Assembly: GCA_965202745.1 (NCBI GenBank)
Contig: CBDBCB010000020.1
Location: 496,001-560,000 of the forward strand
Direction: 5' to 3'
Length of the DNA stretch: 64,000 nucleotides
Origin: JACKII01 sp965202745
GTDB taxonomy: Bacteria; Pseudomonadota; Alphaproteobacteria; Bin95
Position numbers and translations under genes: made by a program. Under the pieces are notes generated by a model. The model ran no database searches. It saw nothing but the letters and a program-made list of their open reading frames with translations, and was not told the origin of the DNA. Positions 54,705-64,000 of this stretch are shown piece after piece; within the stretch, counting starts at the first letter, position 1; each line of letters opens with the position of its first letter.

Positions 54705-54836
54705 CGCACCTCAGACCCTGACGGTCTAACTGTGCGAGTTGATGCTCCAATTCTTCCAATGATTTGAATAAGTTGTACAAATCTTCAGCCGAAAGGGAAT
54801 CGAACCGGGAGTTCAATCTTTTTCTCTCCAGCTGCT
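54682..54836 (-). pseudogene. C-terminal fragment of a mobilisation-operon protein
   Basis: The minus-strand frame entering at the phosphoesterase junction encodes about 50 residues (FDSLSAEDLYNLFKSLEELE, HQLAQLDRQGLR, CDDEQPSP) and stops 22 bp inside mobC. The overlap suggests an operon partner just upstream of mobC. A Glu/Leu-rich helix is the only visible feature. The N-terminus was lost at the junction near 54836. Confidence 0.45.
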
Positions 54837-56085
54837 CCTACGTCAACACGGAGACCAATGTTTTCTACGAAGACAGCGGCTTGACGAAGCGGTTCCCAGG
54901 CAGCCGGGTGCTTCTGATGGAGAGACTGTCACCGTAGCTGGGCCGGCCTTTATCGGTGCCAGTGGCAAGCTAACGATGGTGAGCATCGGCGACACCGGTT
55001 GCCGTGGCAAACAACCAGAACATGGACAGCAGGACTGTGAAACAACCGCCGGCGGCGATGCCTGGCCCCTGCCGGAACTGGCGGCTCAGGCCGCGAAGAA
55101 CAATCTGGATTTGGTCATTCATGTGGGCGACTATCGCTACTTCTATGAGCACGATAACGGCACGACGGAGTGGGTTTACTGGCAAAAGGATTTTGTTCCG
55201 GCGGCCCAGCCTTTGCTGTTGGCTACGCCATGGGTGTTCATCTGTGGCAACCATAAAAGCTGCGATCCGGATGATAAGCCATTCGGCGCGGGCTATTTCC
55301 AGCTATTCGGCTGGCAGACGGGCGAAGATTGCGGTCAAGTTGATACGGGCACGAACAAAGACGGTGGCTTGCAGTATATGAAGCCATGGTTTTTCGATGT
55401 TTTGGCTGCAGGCGCGCCGGAAGACGAGGCGCACAGGTTTGTAATTGTGGACGTCAACGATTTCGGCGAGGGCGTGAACCAGAACCAGGCAGAGGCTGAC
55501 TTTGCCACGGCAGCAGCAATGTCCGAGGCAGGACCGGAGTCCAGTTGGTGGGTTATGCATACGCCGGGCGTACAGGTGATTTACTACGGCAAAGCAGTGC
55601 ATAAGGGCCAAAAAGATGTGCGTCACGCCCTTGGCGATGCGACCGGCTATGCAATGTGCAGCACAATCGATAAGCCCGCTGCCTGTAAACCCAGTCAGTT
55701 CTTGCTGGGGCACGAACATCTTTACCAGAGCGTCGTATTTCCGCGCGCCTTGCAGGAAAAGGCAGGCGGGGCGGGTGACTATCCTTGGGCCTTCCCGCGG
55801 ATGTTCATCACCGGTCATGGCGGAACGCAGTTGGTGTACTCCAGCCCAACACCGGGCGGTGCCGGGCCATGCGCATATGCTTTCGACGATATTGCGATAC
55901 CAGGCTTAAGCGGTGACCTGAGTGCCATCGCCGACACGGTAACAGAGCATGGTTACGTGGTCTGGACCCGAGAAGCCGACGGTGCAAGCGACCCGTCGGG
56001 CTGGGATCCTACCTTCGTCTGGGCGGATGGCAAGGCAGACGCGAACCCTGACCATGGCAGCGCGCCGGTCAAGTGTATGGATTAG
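54837..56085 (+). pseudogene. Secreted metallophosphoesterase, C-terminal part without start
   Basis: The frame enters from the mobile-region junction. The first piece reads YVNTETNVFYEDSGLTKR, and a frameshift near 54895 leads to GETVTVAGPAFIGASGK. The catalytic part is complete: TMVSIGDTGCRG, LVIHVGDYRYFYEHDNG, WVFICGNHKSCD, WWVMHTPGVQV, FLLGHEHLYQS, ITGHGGTQLVY. These are the five metal-binding motifs of the calcineurin-like fold. A signal peptide is missing. The GTTEWVYWQKDFVPAAQPLL form is typical of secreted bacterial phosphoesterases. Compare the N-terminal piece at 10036-10434. Confidence 0.8.
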
Positions 56086-56115
56086 GGCTAGCCCTGGGGC
56101 TTTTGTGCAGCCTGC

Positions 56116-56177
56116 TAGAGTATCGCCGGTTCCAATTGAATCGATATCGCGCTCAATTTGCCGGGTAAGATGCTCTA
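56116..56177. repeat. Palindromic intergenic repeat, copy B
   Basis: TAGAGTATCGCCGGTTCCAA ... TTGCCGGGTAAGATGCTCTA is an imperfect palindrome. Its right half (CTCAATTTGCCGGGTAAGATG) is close to the inverse of the left half of copy A at 31330-31390. It lies between two convergent genes. Confidence 0.65.
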
Positions 56178-56228
56178 ACTCTTTGATTTCGAGCAGATTC
56201 ACCCGATCCAAACGGATCGGGGTCTGCT

Positions 56229-57262
56229 CTAGCGCACCGGCTCGCTTTTGCCGGAGATGGCGGCCCGCTGGATTGCCTCCACCACTTGCAGGGTACGAAG
56301 GCCTTCCTGGCCAGAAACCAGGGGTGTTGTCTCGCCTCTGATGACCTGGGCGAAGTGCAGGATTTGGCGGACCAGCGGGTCTTCGGGCTCGACCGTATAG
56401 GGTGTGGAGCGGATCGGTGACCACCAACTCCGTTCGCCCTCGTGATGCCAGAGGCGGCCGTTCGGTAGCTCCAGGGAGCCTTCCGTACCGCCGATGGTGT
56501 AGCAGGTCTGGTCCGTGCGGTCGTAGGCGGGGTTCTCGGCTGCGGTGAGTTCCCAGCTCCATGGCGCGACAACCGTATCGGAGACGCTGAAGGTGCCGAA
56601 CGCGCCATTCTCGAAGGTCATGATAATGGCGGCAGTGTCTTCCACCTGAAAGCCGCGAGTGTGGTTGGCGGTGATGGCTTGGACACTGGCGATCTCCCCG
56701 GCCAGATGGCACAGCAGGTCGATATCATGGATCAGGTTGATGAGGATCGGCCCCGCGCCTGGCTGGGTGCGCCAGGCGGCATCGAAATAATCGGCGGGCT
56801 TGTAGAGCCAGAACATGCCGTGCACGGCGACAGTCCGGCCGATTTCGCCTGCTTCGATCCGACGTTTCGCCTCCCGGATCAGCGGATTGTGGCGGCGGTG
56901 GTGGCCAACCAGAATGGGGATGCGGGCTTCTTCGGCTGCCTGGACCAGTTGCCGGGCGGAAGCCGTGTCGGAGGCGATGGGCTTCTCGACCAGCACGGGC
57001 AGGCCCGCGGCGATGCATTCCAGGCCGTTCTCGACGTGCATCTGGTTCGGTGTGGCAATGATGACGCCGTCGGGCCTGTCTGCGGCGAGCATGCTGGTCA
57101 GGCTCGGGTGCCAGGGCAGGCCCTGTTCTGTGGCGAAATCGCTGGCCGCGCTGGTAGGGTCAGTGATGGACGCGACGAAGACGCCCTCGCACTGGCCAAT
57201 AATTTCCACGTGGCGGCGGCCAATAAGGCCAGCGCCAACGACGGCGAGATGGGAGTCTGGAA
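56229..57262 (-). CDS. Gfo/Idh/MocA-family oxidoreductase, start uncertain
   Basis: About 345 residues. The NAD-binding strand AVVGAGLIGRRHVEIIGQCE (GxGxxG) lies upstream of the first usable GTG at 57209, so the gene must begin before it, near 57262, where only non-standard start codons are in frame. VASITDP..., LAADRPDGVIIATPNQMHVE, VLVEKPIASDTASARQLVQA (catalytic EKP) and HHRRHNPLIREAKRRIEAGE follow. These enzymes oxidise or reduce sugars and cyclitols with NAD(P)H. It overlaps or abuts the acyl-CoA ligase stop at 57268, so the gene may have been eroded at its 5' end. Confidence 0.8.
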
Positions 57263-57267
57263 TCGGT

Positions 57268-58908
57268 TCAGCCCTCGCCGCGCAGTTCGACCCGGCGGAT
57301 TTTACCGCTAATGGTCTTGGGCAGTTCCGTCACGAAATGAATGCGCCGCGGGTATTTATAGGGCGCAGTCAGGTCCTTGCAGAAATCCTGGATTTCCTGC
57401 GCCAAAGTCGGCGTACCGACGAAGCCTTTCGTCAGGATGATATAGGCCGTCACAATCTGGCCGCGCATCTCGTCCGGCTCGCCGATGACGGCGCTTTCGG
57501 CGACAGCGGGATGCTCCAGCAGGGCGCTTTCGACCTCAAACGGGCTGATGCGGTAGCCGGCAGAGCCGATCAGGTCATCGGCCCGGCCCACGAACCAGAA
57601 ATAGCCGTCCTTGTCCCGGGTGGCGGTGTCGCCGGTGTAGTAATAGCCGTTGCAGAACGCCTTCCGGTCGGGCTCGCCGCCGGTGTAGTAGCCATCGAAC
57701 AGACCCGGCGGGTAGGGATCGGTGATCTTGCATGCGATGTGGCCGATCTCGCCCACCGGCATTTCGTTGCCGTCATCGTCCACCACCCGCATGTCGAGGC
57801 CCGGCACAGCCTGGCCCATGGAGCCGGGCTTGACCGGCTGGTCCGGGAAGTTGGTGACGATGTTGATGGTCTCGGTCTGGCCGTAGCCGTCGGCGATGGT
57901 GGTGCCCGTCTGCTCTTTCCAGTAGCGGATGACCTCCGGGTTCAGCGGCTCGCCGGCACCCATCGAGCGGCGCACCGACGAGAGGTCGAACTGGGTCAGG
58001 TCCATCTGCGCAAACATGCGGTAGGCCGTGGGCGGGGCGCAGAACGTGTTGACCCGCAGCTTCTTGATGATCTCCAGATGCAGCACGGGGTCGAAGCCCG
58101 CGCCATCGAATAGCACGACCGAACAACCGATCAGGAATTGCGGGAACAGCATGCCCCAGGCGGCCTTGGCCCAGCCGGTGTCGGTGAGGGTCCAGTGCAC
58201 GTCGTCCCGGCGCAGGTCCATCCAGAACAGCGCGGTCGAGGCATGGGCGAGGCCATAGGCAAAGTCCCGCGGCACCATCTTCGGCAACGCCGTAGTGCCG
58301 GAGGTGAAATAGGCCATCATCATGTCGGTGGACTTCACCGGCACCCGCTTCTCCATCACCGGGGAAGCGGCAGCGCACATCTCGTAAGACGAGGTCCAAC
58401 CAGCCTGCGCGTCCCCAATGACGACGAAGTACTTCAGCGTCGGGCATTCGGCGCGGATGGCATCGACCTTCTCGCAATGCTCCGGCGTCACGATCACGCC
58501 GGTCGCGCCCGAGTGGTTCACACGGTAGGCGATGTCCTTGGCCGTCAGCAGGGTCGTGCCCGGCATAGAGACCGCGCCGATCTTCATGGCTCCGGACAGA
58601 GCGTCGTACCATTCTGGAATGCGGCTGCTGATCAGGCAGACAAAATCGCCCTGCTGCATGCCTAGCCCTGCCAGGCCATTGGCGAAGCGGGAGGAGTTTT
58701 CGGACATTTGGGAGTAGCTGACCTCCCGCACCGTCTGCCCATCGCCAGAGATCGCAATGACAGCGGTCTTGTCGTGGTCGCGGCCTTGGCGGTCGATGAC
58801 GTCGTAGGCGAAGTTGAAGTCCGCCGGGATGACGGGCTTGTAGGTGACGACGGCGCTCTTGTAGGCGCGGTCCACGTTCATGAAGTCGTAGAGATAGGGC
58901 TCGGACAT
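57268..58908 (-). CDS. Acyl-CoA synthetase, medium-chain type
   Basis: 546 residues from ATG 58908 (MSEPYLYDFMNVDRAYKSAV). ANL-superfamily motifs are complete: MMAYFTSGTTALPKMVPRDF (A3), ADGYGQTETINIVTNFPDQ (A5), YYTGDTATRDKDGYFWFVGR (A7/8) and the C-terminal Lys in LPKTISGKIRRVELR (A10). It activates a fatty or aromatic acid with ATP and CoA. The start was taken where the family begins; the open frame upstream has no ribosome site. Intact. Confidence 0.9.
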   Translation of the reverse strand: MSEPYLYDFMNVDRAYKSAVVTYKPVIPADFNFAYDVIDRQGRDHDKTAVIAISGDGQTVREVSYSQMSENSSRFANGLAGLGMQQGDFVCLISSRIPEWYDALSGAMKIGAVSMPGTTLLTAKDIAYRVNHSGATGVIVTPEHCEKVDAIRAECPTLKYFVVIGDAQAGWTSSYEMCAAASPVMEKRVPVKSTDMMMAYFTSGTTALPKMVPRDFAYGLAHASTALFWMDLRRDDVHWTLTDTGWAKAAWGMLFPQFLIGCSVVLFDGAGFDPVLHLEIIKKLRVNTFCAPPTAYRMFAQMDLTQFDLSSVRRSMGAGEPLNPEVIRYWKEQTGTTIADGYGQTETINIVTNFPDQPVKPGSMGQAVPGLDMRVVDDDGNEMPVGEIGHIACKITDPYPPGLFDGYYTGGEPDRKAFCNGYYYTGDTATRDKDGYFWFVGRADDLIGSAGYRISPFEVESALLEHPAVAESAVIGEPDEMRGQIVTAYIILTKGFVGTPTLAQEIQDFCKDLTAPYKYPRRIHFVTELPKTISGKIRRVELRGEG

Positions 58909-59024
58909 GAGGGCGGCTCCCGGAGAGAAAACGGGGATTGTTTGGCTGTTGGGGGCACCATTAATCACCCGGCCAGCGTTGTAAACGGAGACGTTAGGCT
59001 TGCTGCGGCTAGCGGGCGGCAGGC

Positions 59025-60357
59025 ATGCCGGTTATGCTTTCTCAAAAAGCGCTCATGCTTTGGGGAAACGCCTTTTGTCTGACGGAATCGCCAGTCCCGA
59101 CTTGCCTGTTGCCGAAGACGGCTCCGATACGTTGCGCGCCTAAACGGATGCGACGCGTGAAATCATGCGGGTTGTGGCGAACTCCCGCCATGATGAGCAA
59201 CCTGTGTTCGAGGCGATTCTGGAGGCTGCATGCAGGCTTTGCGATGCGCCTCTGGCATTGCTTGCGATCGCGGACGAAGCCGCAGGCACCCTCCCATTAC
59301 TTTCCACAAATTGGTTTGAAGCCTCCGACTTCAGCTGGATAAGAAAACAACTTTGCGCCGAAGGCGCTCAAAACCACTGAACCCTCTGACTTTAGTCGGA
59401 GGAGGTTCAGTGGCATTTGATCTAAATGGCAGTAGATTCGCTGCCCAAGCCGTGCGTGAAGCCAGGTCCGTCCACGTAAGGGACAGGGCGGAACTGGAGG
59501 GGTACAAGAATGGTGATCCGGTTGAAGTTAAGTTTGTGGATGGCGAAGGTGTTCGAACCTTTCTGACCGTTCCACTGATCAGCGGCGGGAAGGGAATTGG
59601 TACCATCGATCTGTTTCGCCGAGAGGTGAAGCCGTTCTCAGACGACCAAATCGCCCTTGTCGAAAGCTTCGCCGCTCAGGCAGTCATCGCCATCAAGAAC
59701 GTGCGCCAGTTCCGCGAACTGCAGACCAGGCTAGAATGGGAGGCGGCGACGCGCCAAATCCTCTCTGTCATCAGCCAAAGCCGGGACGATGAACAACCAG
59801 TGTTCGATGTTATCGTGCAGAATGCTGCCCGGCTGTGCAACGCGCCCATGGCCCGGCTCTTGATTGCCAATGACGAGCGGACGCATTTCAAAATTGCCGC
59901 AGGTTGGAGAATAGAGCTACAGGCGATCAGTGTCGGTGAATTTATGGAACTCGATCCCGCCATCCTTCCGGCACGGGTAATCCTGGAGAACAAGGCCATC
60001 AATCTGCTTGACATGCGGGACGGTGAGAACTACCGGTCCGGTCTTCCGGTGGCGGTTCGCATGGTTGAGGAAGAGGGAATCCGTACGCTCTTAATGGTGC
60101 CGCTCAGCGTTGGCGACAGGGCAATCGGCGCATTTGTCGTGAACAAACGGGAAGTTGCGCCGTTTACTGACGACAAAATAGCCCTGGTAGAAAGCTTCGC
60201 CGCCCAGGCCGTCATCGCCATCGAAAACGTCCGCCAGTTCCGTGAACTCCAGACCAGGCTGGAGCGGGAAGCGGCAACCGGTGTAATTCTACACGCCATC
60301 AGCCAAAGTCGTGACGATGAGCAGCCAGTTTTCGAATTGATTGTAGAGCGCGCCTGC
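59025..60357 (+). pseudogene. GAF-domain array protein, broken and 3'-truncated
   Basis: Three GAF domains follow one another: the first (ANSRHDEQPVFEAILEAACR) is frameshifted near 59385, the second (ISQSRDDEQPVFDVIVQNAA) is intact, and the third starts ISQSRDDEQPVFELIVERAC and is cut at about 60357. Linkers are almost identical (LVESFAAQAVIAIKNVRQFR, ELQTRLEWEAATRQIL). In this class such arrays precede a histidine kinase, cyclase or diguanylate cyclase; the output domain is gone. A TAA near 59139 lies upstream of the first domain. The end joins a ThDP-enzyme pseudogene on the other strand. Confidence 0.75.
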
Positions 60358-61640
60358 CAGACCTTGGCCAATGCCGCCACCGCGGCCGGAGAAATAGTGA
60401 CCGGTGCCCGCGATGTTGACCGACTTGGCGAAGTCCAGATTGGCGGTGATCGCTTCTTCCATGAAGATCGCATCGTCCGGCACGGCCTGGGCCAGCGCGT
60501 CCATCATAACCGACATGGCCATGGGGCGGCGGGAGCGCGCGTGATGCGGCTTTGCTGAGCCTCGCGCTCCTGCTCCTTCTGGGCGGCAAGGGCAGCAGCC
60601 CGCGCTTTGGCAGCGGCGGCGTCCGGCTTCACGGTCGCGGCGAGTTCCTCCAGCGCCGGTTTCATACCAGCGACGATGCCAAGCGAGAGCGTGTTGTTCT
60701 TCGCTAGCTGACCGGCGCTCTCCTCCACCTGGATGACGTTTGCGCCCGCCGGAAAGGGAGAGCCGGGCGTGAACCAAACTTCCTCAAAGAACGGTCCGCC
60801 CAGCATCAGCACGCAGTCGCTGGACCCAAGGGCGGAGGCGATGGCTGCATTCTCCAAAGGTAGCCCGCCCCGCATCAGCGGGTGGCGGTTGGGTGCTACG
60901 GCCTGGGCGCGCAGGCCCTCCACATAGACCGGCGCGCCGAGCTTCTCCGCCAGCGCCAGCAGCGCGTCACCGGCTCCCGCGCGGGCGATATCGTCACCGG
61001 CGACGATCACGGGCGACTGGACGGCACTCAGCATAGAGGCGGCTTCGGCAAGCGCGGCGGCATCGGGCCGCCCGGCGCGGAAAAGCGGGCCGGAATTGGC
61101 GGCGAGGTTCTCTGTCTCCTGCTCCATCACGTCGATGGGCAGTGCTACGAACACGGGGCCGAAGGGCGGATCGTTCGCGATTTTGAAGGCGCGGTGCATG
61201 ATGTCGACCATGTCGTCGGCGCGCTCGACCTGGGTGCTCCACTTGGTAACGGGCGCGGCCATGGCGGCGAGGTCATGGCTAAGGATCGGGGCGCGCAGCA
61301 GGGCGCGCGTGTCCTGCTGGCCTGCCGTCACCACCAGCGGCGAGCCGGTCTTCAGCGCGTTGAAGATCATGCCGATGCCATTGCCGAGGCCGGGGGCCAC
61401 GTGCAGGCTGACGACGCCGGTCTTGCCGGTCGCCTGGGCCTAGAAGGTGGCCGCACCGACGGCGATTCCCTCATGCAAAGCGACGATATAGTCGATCTCC
61501 GGATAGTCCGGCAGGTGGTCGATCAGTGGGCTTTCGGTGGTGCCGGGGTTGCAGAACATCCGGCCAACCCCGTGCGCCCGCAGGCTCTCCATGATACTTC
61601 GCGTCCGCGCATCTGGCGTTTCCTCTAGAGGCTCAAGCAT
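60358..61640 (-). pseudogene. ThDP-dependent decarboxylase/lyase, amber codon, frameshift, 3' truncation
   Basis: From ATG 61640 (MLEPLEETPDARTRSIMESL) the pyrimidine domain has GRMFCNPGTTESPLIDHLP and YIVALHEGIAVGAATF, then TAG at 61440-61442 at a Tyr position. The middle domain (APVTKWSTQVERADDMVDI, PSPVIVAGDDIARAG-like) is open. A frameshift near 60545 precedes AQAVPDDAIFMEEAITANLD and HYFSGRGGGIGQGLAG. The ThDP/Mg motif is missing because the gene ends at the junction with the GAF gene. It belongs to the benzoylformate decarboxylase/acetolactate synthase branch. Confidence 0.8.
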
Positions 61641-61720
61641 TGGTTAGCCTGAGCCTATAACAGAGCCGCGCGGCGGGGTAGGCCTGTTCGACGGACAGGG
61701 TCAGGGTAAAAGACCCTGAA

Positions 61721-61797
61721 AGCCCTTCATGCTGAGCCTGTCGAAGGGTGCCTTTCCATGCTCGCGCCATGCTTCGACAGGCTCAGCATGAAGGGCT
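61721..61797. repeat. 25-bp perfect inverted repeat
   Basis: Arms run 61721-61745 (AGCCCTTCATGCTGAGCCTG plus TCGAA) and 61773-61797, its exact inverse, around a 27-nt spacer. The CTTCGACAGGCTCAGCATGA motif is a widespread intergenic palindrome in Proteobacteria. It lies between the amine oxidase end and the ThDP gene start, both on the minus strand, and could stop or stabilise transcripts. A partial arm-like GTTCGACGGACAGGGTCAGG sits just before it. Confidence 0.85.
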
Positions 61798-61822
61798 CTA
61801 TAAAGGCGTGCTTGGGCGAGCC

Positions 61823-63515
61823 CTACCCCTTGCCAGCCGCGACGCGGTGGATGGCGTCGGTGGCGTAGTGGGCGCTGTCGAGCGAGCCAACCTGCCAGCC
61901 CGGCCAGTAGCTGAACCAGTCACCCGCCAGGAACACCTGGCTGCCGACGGGATCGGCGTTCTTCATTTACTCAAAGACGGCGGGCTGAGTGAAGGCGGTG
62001 TCATTGGCCCAGCCGCCAGCTTGATACGGCATCTTGGCCCAGGCGATGGTGACGCCATTCTCAGCGAAGACCTTGTCGCGGTAGCCGGGATGCAGTTTCT
62101 CGCCGCCCTGCAACGCAGCCTCCAGCCGCTCGGCGCGGCTGTAGTCCTGGAAGACGTTGGCCTGGTCCAGCCGGTTGTAGGCCGCGGTCAGCACGCCTGT
62201 CGCTGAGTTGAAACTGTAGGACGGATACCAGATCTGACTGATGATCTCCTTGGTCCAACTGATGCCGTCATATATGCGGTTCTCTTCCTCCCAGAAGCGG
62301 GAGCGGCCTTGGAGACCGACCTTACAGGCCGGGGTGATGTAGACGTCGGCCAGTGTCTGGCGCGTCGTGGCGTTCAGGAAGTTGCCGCCGAGTTTCGCCA
62401 CCAGCGGCGCGAACAAAGTGGCAATAACATAGTCGCATTCCAGATCGGGCGCGCCGCCTTGACGGGAAACATAGCTTTTGCCGTGCTCAATCAGGTCATT
62501 GACCGTGCGACCGTCCGGCAGAGCGGCGCGCTGGAAGCCCTTGACGATCATATCCATGCCGTTGACCGGCTGCATCAGAGTCGTCTGCCAGAAATATTCG
62601 AGATTGTTGAACATTTCGCTGTTCCAGAAGTCGGATTGCAACATGTCGTCCATGGAAAGCATCGGCCATGGCGTGCCCCGGCTGGTTCACGTCGCCGGGG
62701 TCAAGCTGGCGGTAGTTCAGCGAGTCGATAGCATAGCCGGCTCGCGGGTAGTCATCGGCCAGCGATGCGCCCAGATAGACCATCTCCGCCCCTTCCGCCG
62801 ACAATTGGCCGAAGTGCTGGAGCATACCGAGGAAGGCATCGGCCTCCGAGGGAGGCACCAACTGGTCGAGCGCGCCCTGATTCTGCACCTTGGCAATCAT
62901 CTCTGCCAGGTGCCCGCGCATGTCGTTGTTCAGACGGCGGAGTTGCACCGGTGCACCATTGTTCCAACCATCGTTCTGCATCAGGTTGGCGGCGCTATGG
63001 AAAATGTAGGGCTGGAGCGCGACGCCCAACTCTTTGCAATAGTCGATGACGCGGGTGTGGTGCTGCGGAATGCGGCCCGGCCCGGCGTTCAGGTAGTTGT
63101 CGGGGTGGTCGGCCGGCATATCGCCGACAGCCTCAAACTTCATGGTGGTCGGCATATTCCAATCCCACTCGCTGTACTGGTCGCCATTGCGCAGGGTCAG
63201 GCTGCGGCCGCCCACATGGTTGGTGGCTTCCAGGATGACCACGTTCGCCCCGGCCCGTGCCGCCCTGAGCGCAGAACAGAGCCCGGCGATACCCACGCCG
63301 ATAATGACGATGTTCTTGCCGTCCAGGCTGCCATTCGGCAGGGCCGCGGTTGTATCGAAGACGCCCGTGCCCTTCGCCAATGCCTGACCGGAGCCGAACA
63401 GGCCTATAGCGTGCATGGCGGAATAGGCCGCACCAGAACCGCCGACAGCGGCAATACCGTGGATAAGGGAGCGGCGGGTGATGGCAGGGCGTTGCGGTGG
63501 AATTGATTTCGGCAT
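61823..63515 (-). pseudogene. Tat-exported flavin amine oxidase, frameshift and TAA
   Basis: From ATG 63515 (MPKSIPPQRPAITRRSLIHG) a twin-arginine signal (TRRSLI) precedes the FAD site IVIIGVGIAGLCSALRAARA and EATNHVGGRSLTLRNGDQYS. A frameshift near 62665 leads to SMDDMLQSDFWNSEMFNNLE and on to WAKMPYQAGGWANDTAFTQP. A TAA at 61967-61969 precedes the final stretch VFLAGDWFSYWPGWQVGSLD, which holds the C-terminal FAD contacts, and the TAG at 61823. Intact relatives oxidise amines in the periplasm (FAD-dependent monoamine oxidase type). Probably inactive. Confidence 0.82.
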
Positions 63516-63672
63516 GGGTCGTCCTCCATTTCTGAAACCCGAAGGGGCATCGCAGGACAGAGCCTAACACACTGTTTCAATGATCATCTGTGCCTTTCGT
63601 CACCAAGCGGCTGGCGCATCTGTCCTTAAGCAGAGAGAATGTGACCAACCAAAGTGCCGAAAAGGAAACGCC

Positions 63673-64000
63673 ATGAGCGCCTTCAATCTCGCCGAGACCG
63701 ATCGCCTACTCTCTACCACTCGCGCCGTTCGCAAGCGGCTGGATATGGATAAGCCGGTGCCGGACTCCGTCATCCGCGAATGCCTGGAACTGACCTTGCA
63801 AGCGCCTACCGGCAGCAACAAGCAGGGATGGCGCTGGGTTGTGGTGAAGGACGCAGCCAAACGGGCAGCGTTAGCGGACCTCTACCGGCAGGGTGTCGGC
63901 AACTACCTGAAAGACGCGGAGAAGCAAGCGGCGGCCAGCGGAGAGATACAGAACAGGCGCGTGTTCTCCTCCGCCGATTATCTGGCAGACCGGCTTCAGG
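63673..64000 (+). CDS. Nitroreductase family protein (partial, runs off the window)
   Basis: ATG 63673 follows AAAGGAAACGCC. The first 109 residues show the FMN-binding start: STTRAVRKRLDMDKPVPDSV, IRECLELTLQAPTGSNKQGW and RWVVVKDAAKR, typical of nitroreductases. The gene continues beyond position 64000. It diverges from the amine oxidase with a spacer of 157 bp. Confidence 0.88.
   Translation, partial: MSAFNLAETDRLLSTTRAVRKRLDMDKPVPDSVIRECLELTLQAPTGSNKQGWRWVVVKDAAKRAALADLYRQGVGNYLKDAEKQAAASGEIQNRRVFSSADYLADRLQ

Noticed and set aside
54785..54830. tRNA T-arm-like GGTTCGATTCC on the minus strand
   Set aside because: The flanking bases do not form a T-stem, no acceptor or anticodon arm is present, and the same bases fit a coding frame upstream of mobC.
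1..64000. CRISPR array, rRNA or complete tRNA genes
   Set aside because: No regularly spaced direct repeats, rRNA signatures or cloverleaf sequences were seen on either strand.
1..64000. Alternative genetic code with TAG as a sense codon
   Set aside because: TAG ends several intact genes (sdhB, mcd, the SCO gene), and internal TAGs stand at positions of different expected residues, next to frameshifts and deletions.

Overview
The window looks like a G+C-rich alphaproteobacterial chromosome carrying a decayed mobile element. The taxon is inferred from an sdhCDAB operon in the alphaproteobacterial order, a (2S)-methylsuccinyl-CoA dehydrogenase of the ethylmalonyl-CoA pathway, an NADP-isocitrate dehydrogenase N-terminus of the alphaproteobacterial type, and plasmid RepA/MobC/relaxase genes common in that class. 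No rRNA, tRNA or CRISPR array was found. Many genes are broken by single in-frame stops (mostly TAG), one-base frameshifts, internal deletions or insertion sequences, while central genes (sdh, mcd, a sugar-acid dehydratase, kpsC) are intact. This fits a genome in early reductive decay, for example after a recent host association. Sequencing error could mimic some of the frameshifts, but not the IS insertions and deletions.

Layout. 1-10.05 kb: plasmid-derived mobile DNA with a RepA-MobC fusion, a relaxase with two stops, an IS21 remnant carrying an IS481-type insertion (3.0-4.85 kb), a frameshifted VirD4/TraG coupling protein, small unknown genes, and a large serine recombinase with two stops. 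10.05-24.05 kb: chromosomal genes. These are a phosphoesterase N-terminal fragment, a trio of secreted Cys/SCO proteins, an LLM oxidoreductase, a cupin fragment, a lone molybdopterin oxidase subunit, a TIGR03032-like pseudogene, sdhBADC, a membrane-protein pseudogene and an altronate-dehydratase-family pseudogene. 24.09-26.14 kb: an IS1595-family element with passenger genes, abutting the first 41 codons of icd. 26.3-47.7 kb: chromosomal genes, including a LOG protein, DUF1223, a GT39-like glycosyltransferase, kpsC, mcd, an RTX protein, an SDR split by an IS, dienelactone hydrolase, PrpD and deacetylase pseudogenes, a pentonate-type dehydratase, an AI-2E-type permease, EthD and ThDP enzymes, and a beta-helix gene. 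47.74-49.78 kb: a second, almost identical IS1595 element inside the beta-helix gene. 49.83-54.84 kb: a mobile mosaic of IS21, a glycosyltransferase fragment, IS256 and mobC. 54.84-64.0 kb: chromosomal genes, namely a phosphoesterase C-terminal part, a Gfo/Idh oxidoreductase, an acyl-CoA ligase, GAF and ThDP pseudogenes joined tail to tail, a Tat-type amine oxidase pseudogene and the start of a nitroreductase.

How it works together. The left and right mobile regions share IS21 sequence plus 46 bp of identical flank in opposite orientation. They also end in two phosphoesterase pieces on opposite strands, so the segment between them may have been rearranged. The clearest active unit is the IS1595 element: two copies differ at one base that I could find, each has a third internal terminal-repeat-like sequence, and each carries a 57-residue ORF and a lipoprotein gene. 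I found no complete new defence or metabolic system. The best leads are this passenger-carrying IS1595 unit, the secreted Cys-protein/SCO trio, and the recombination scars.
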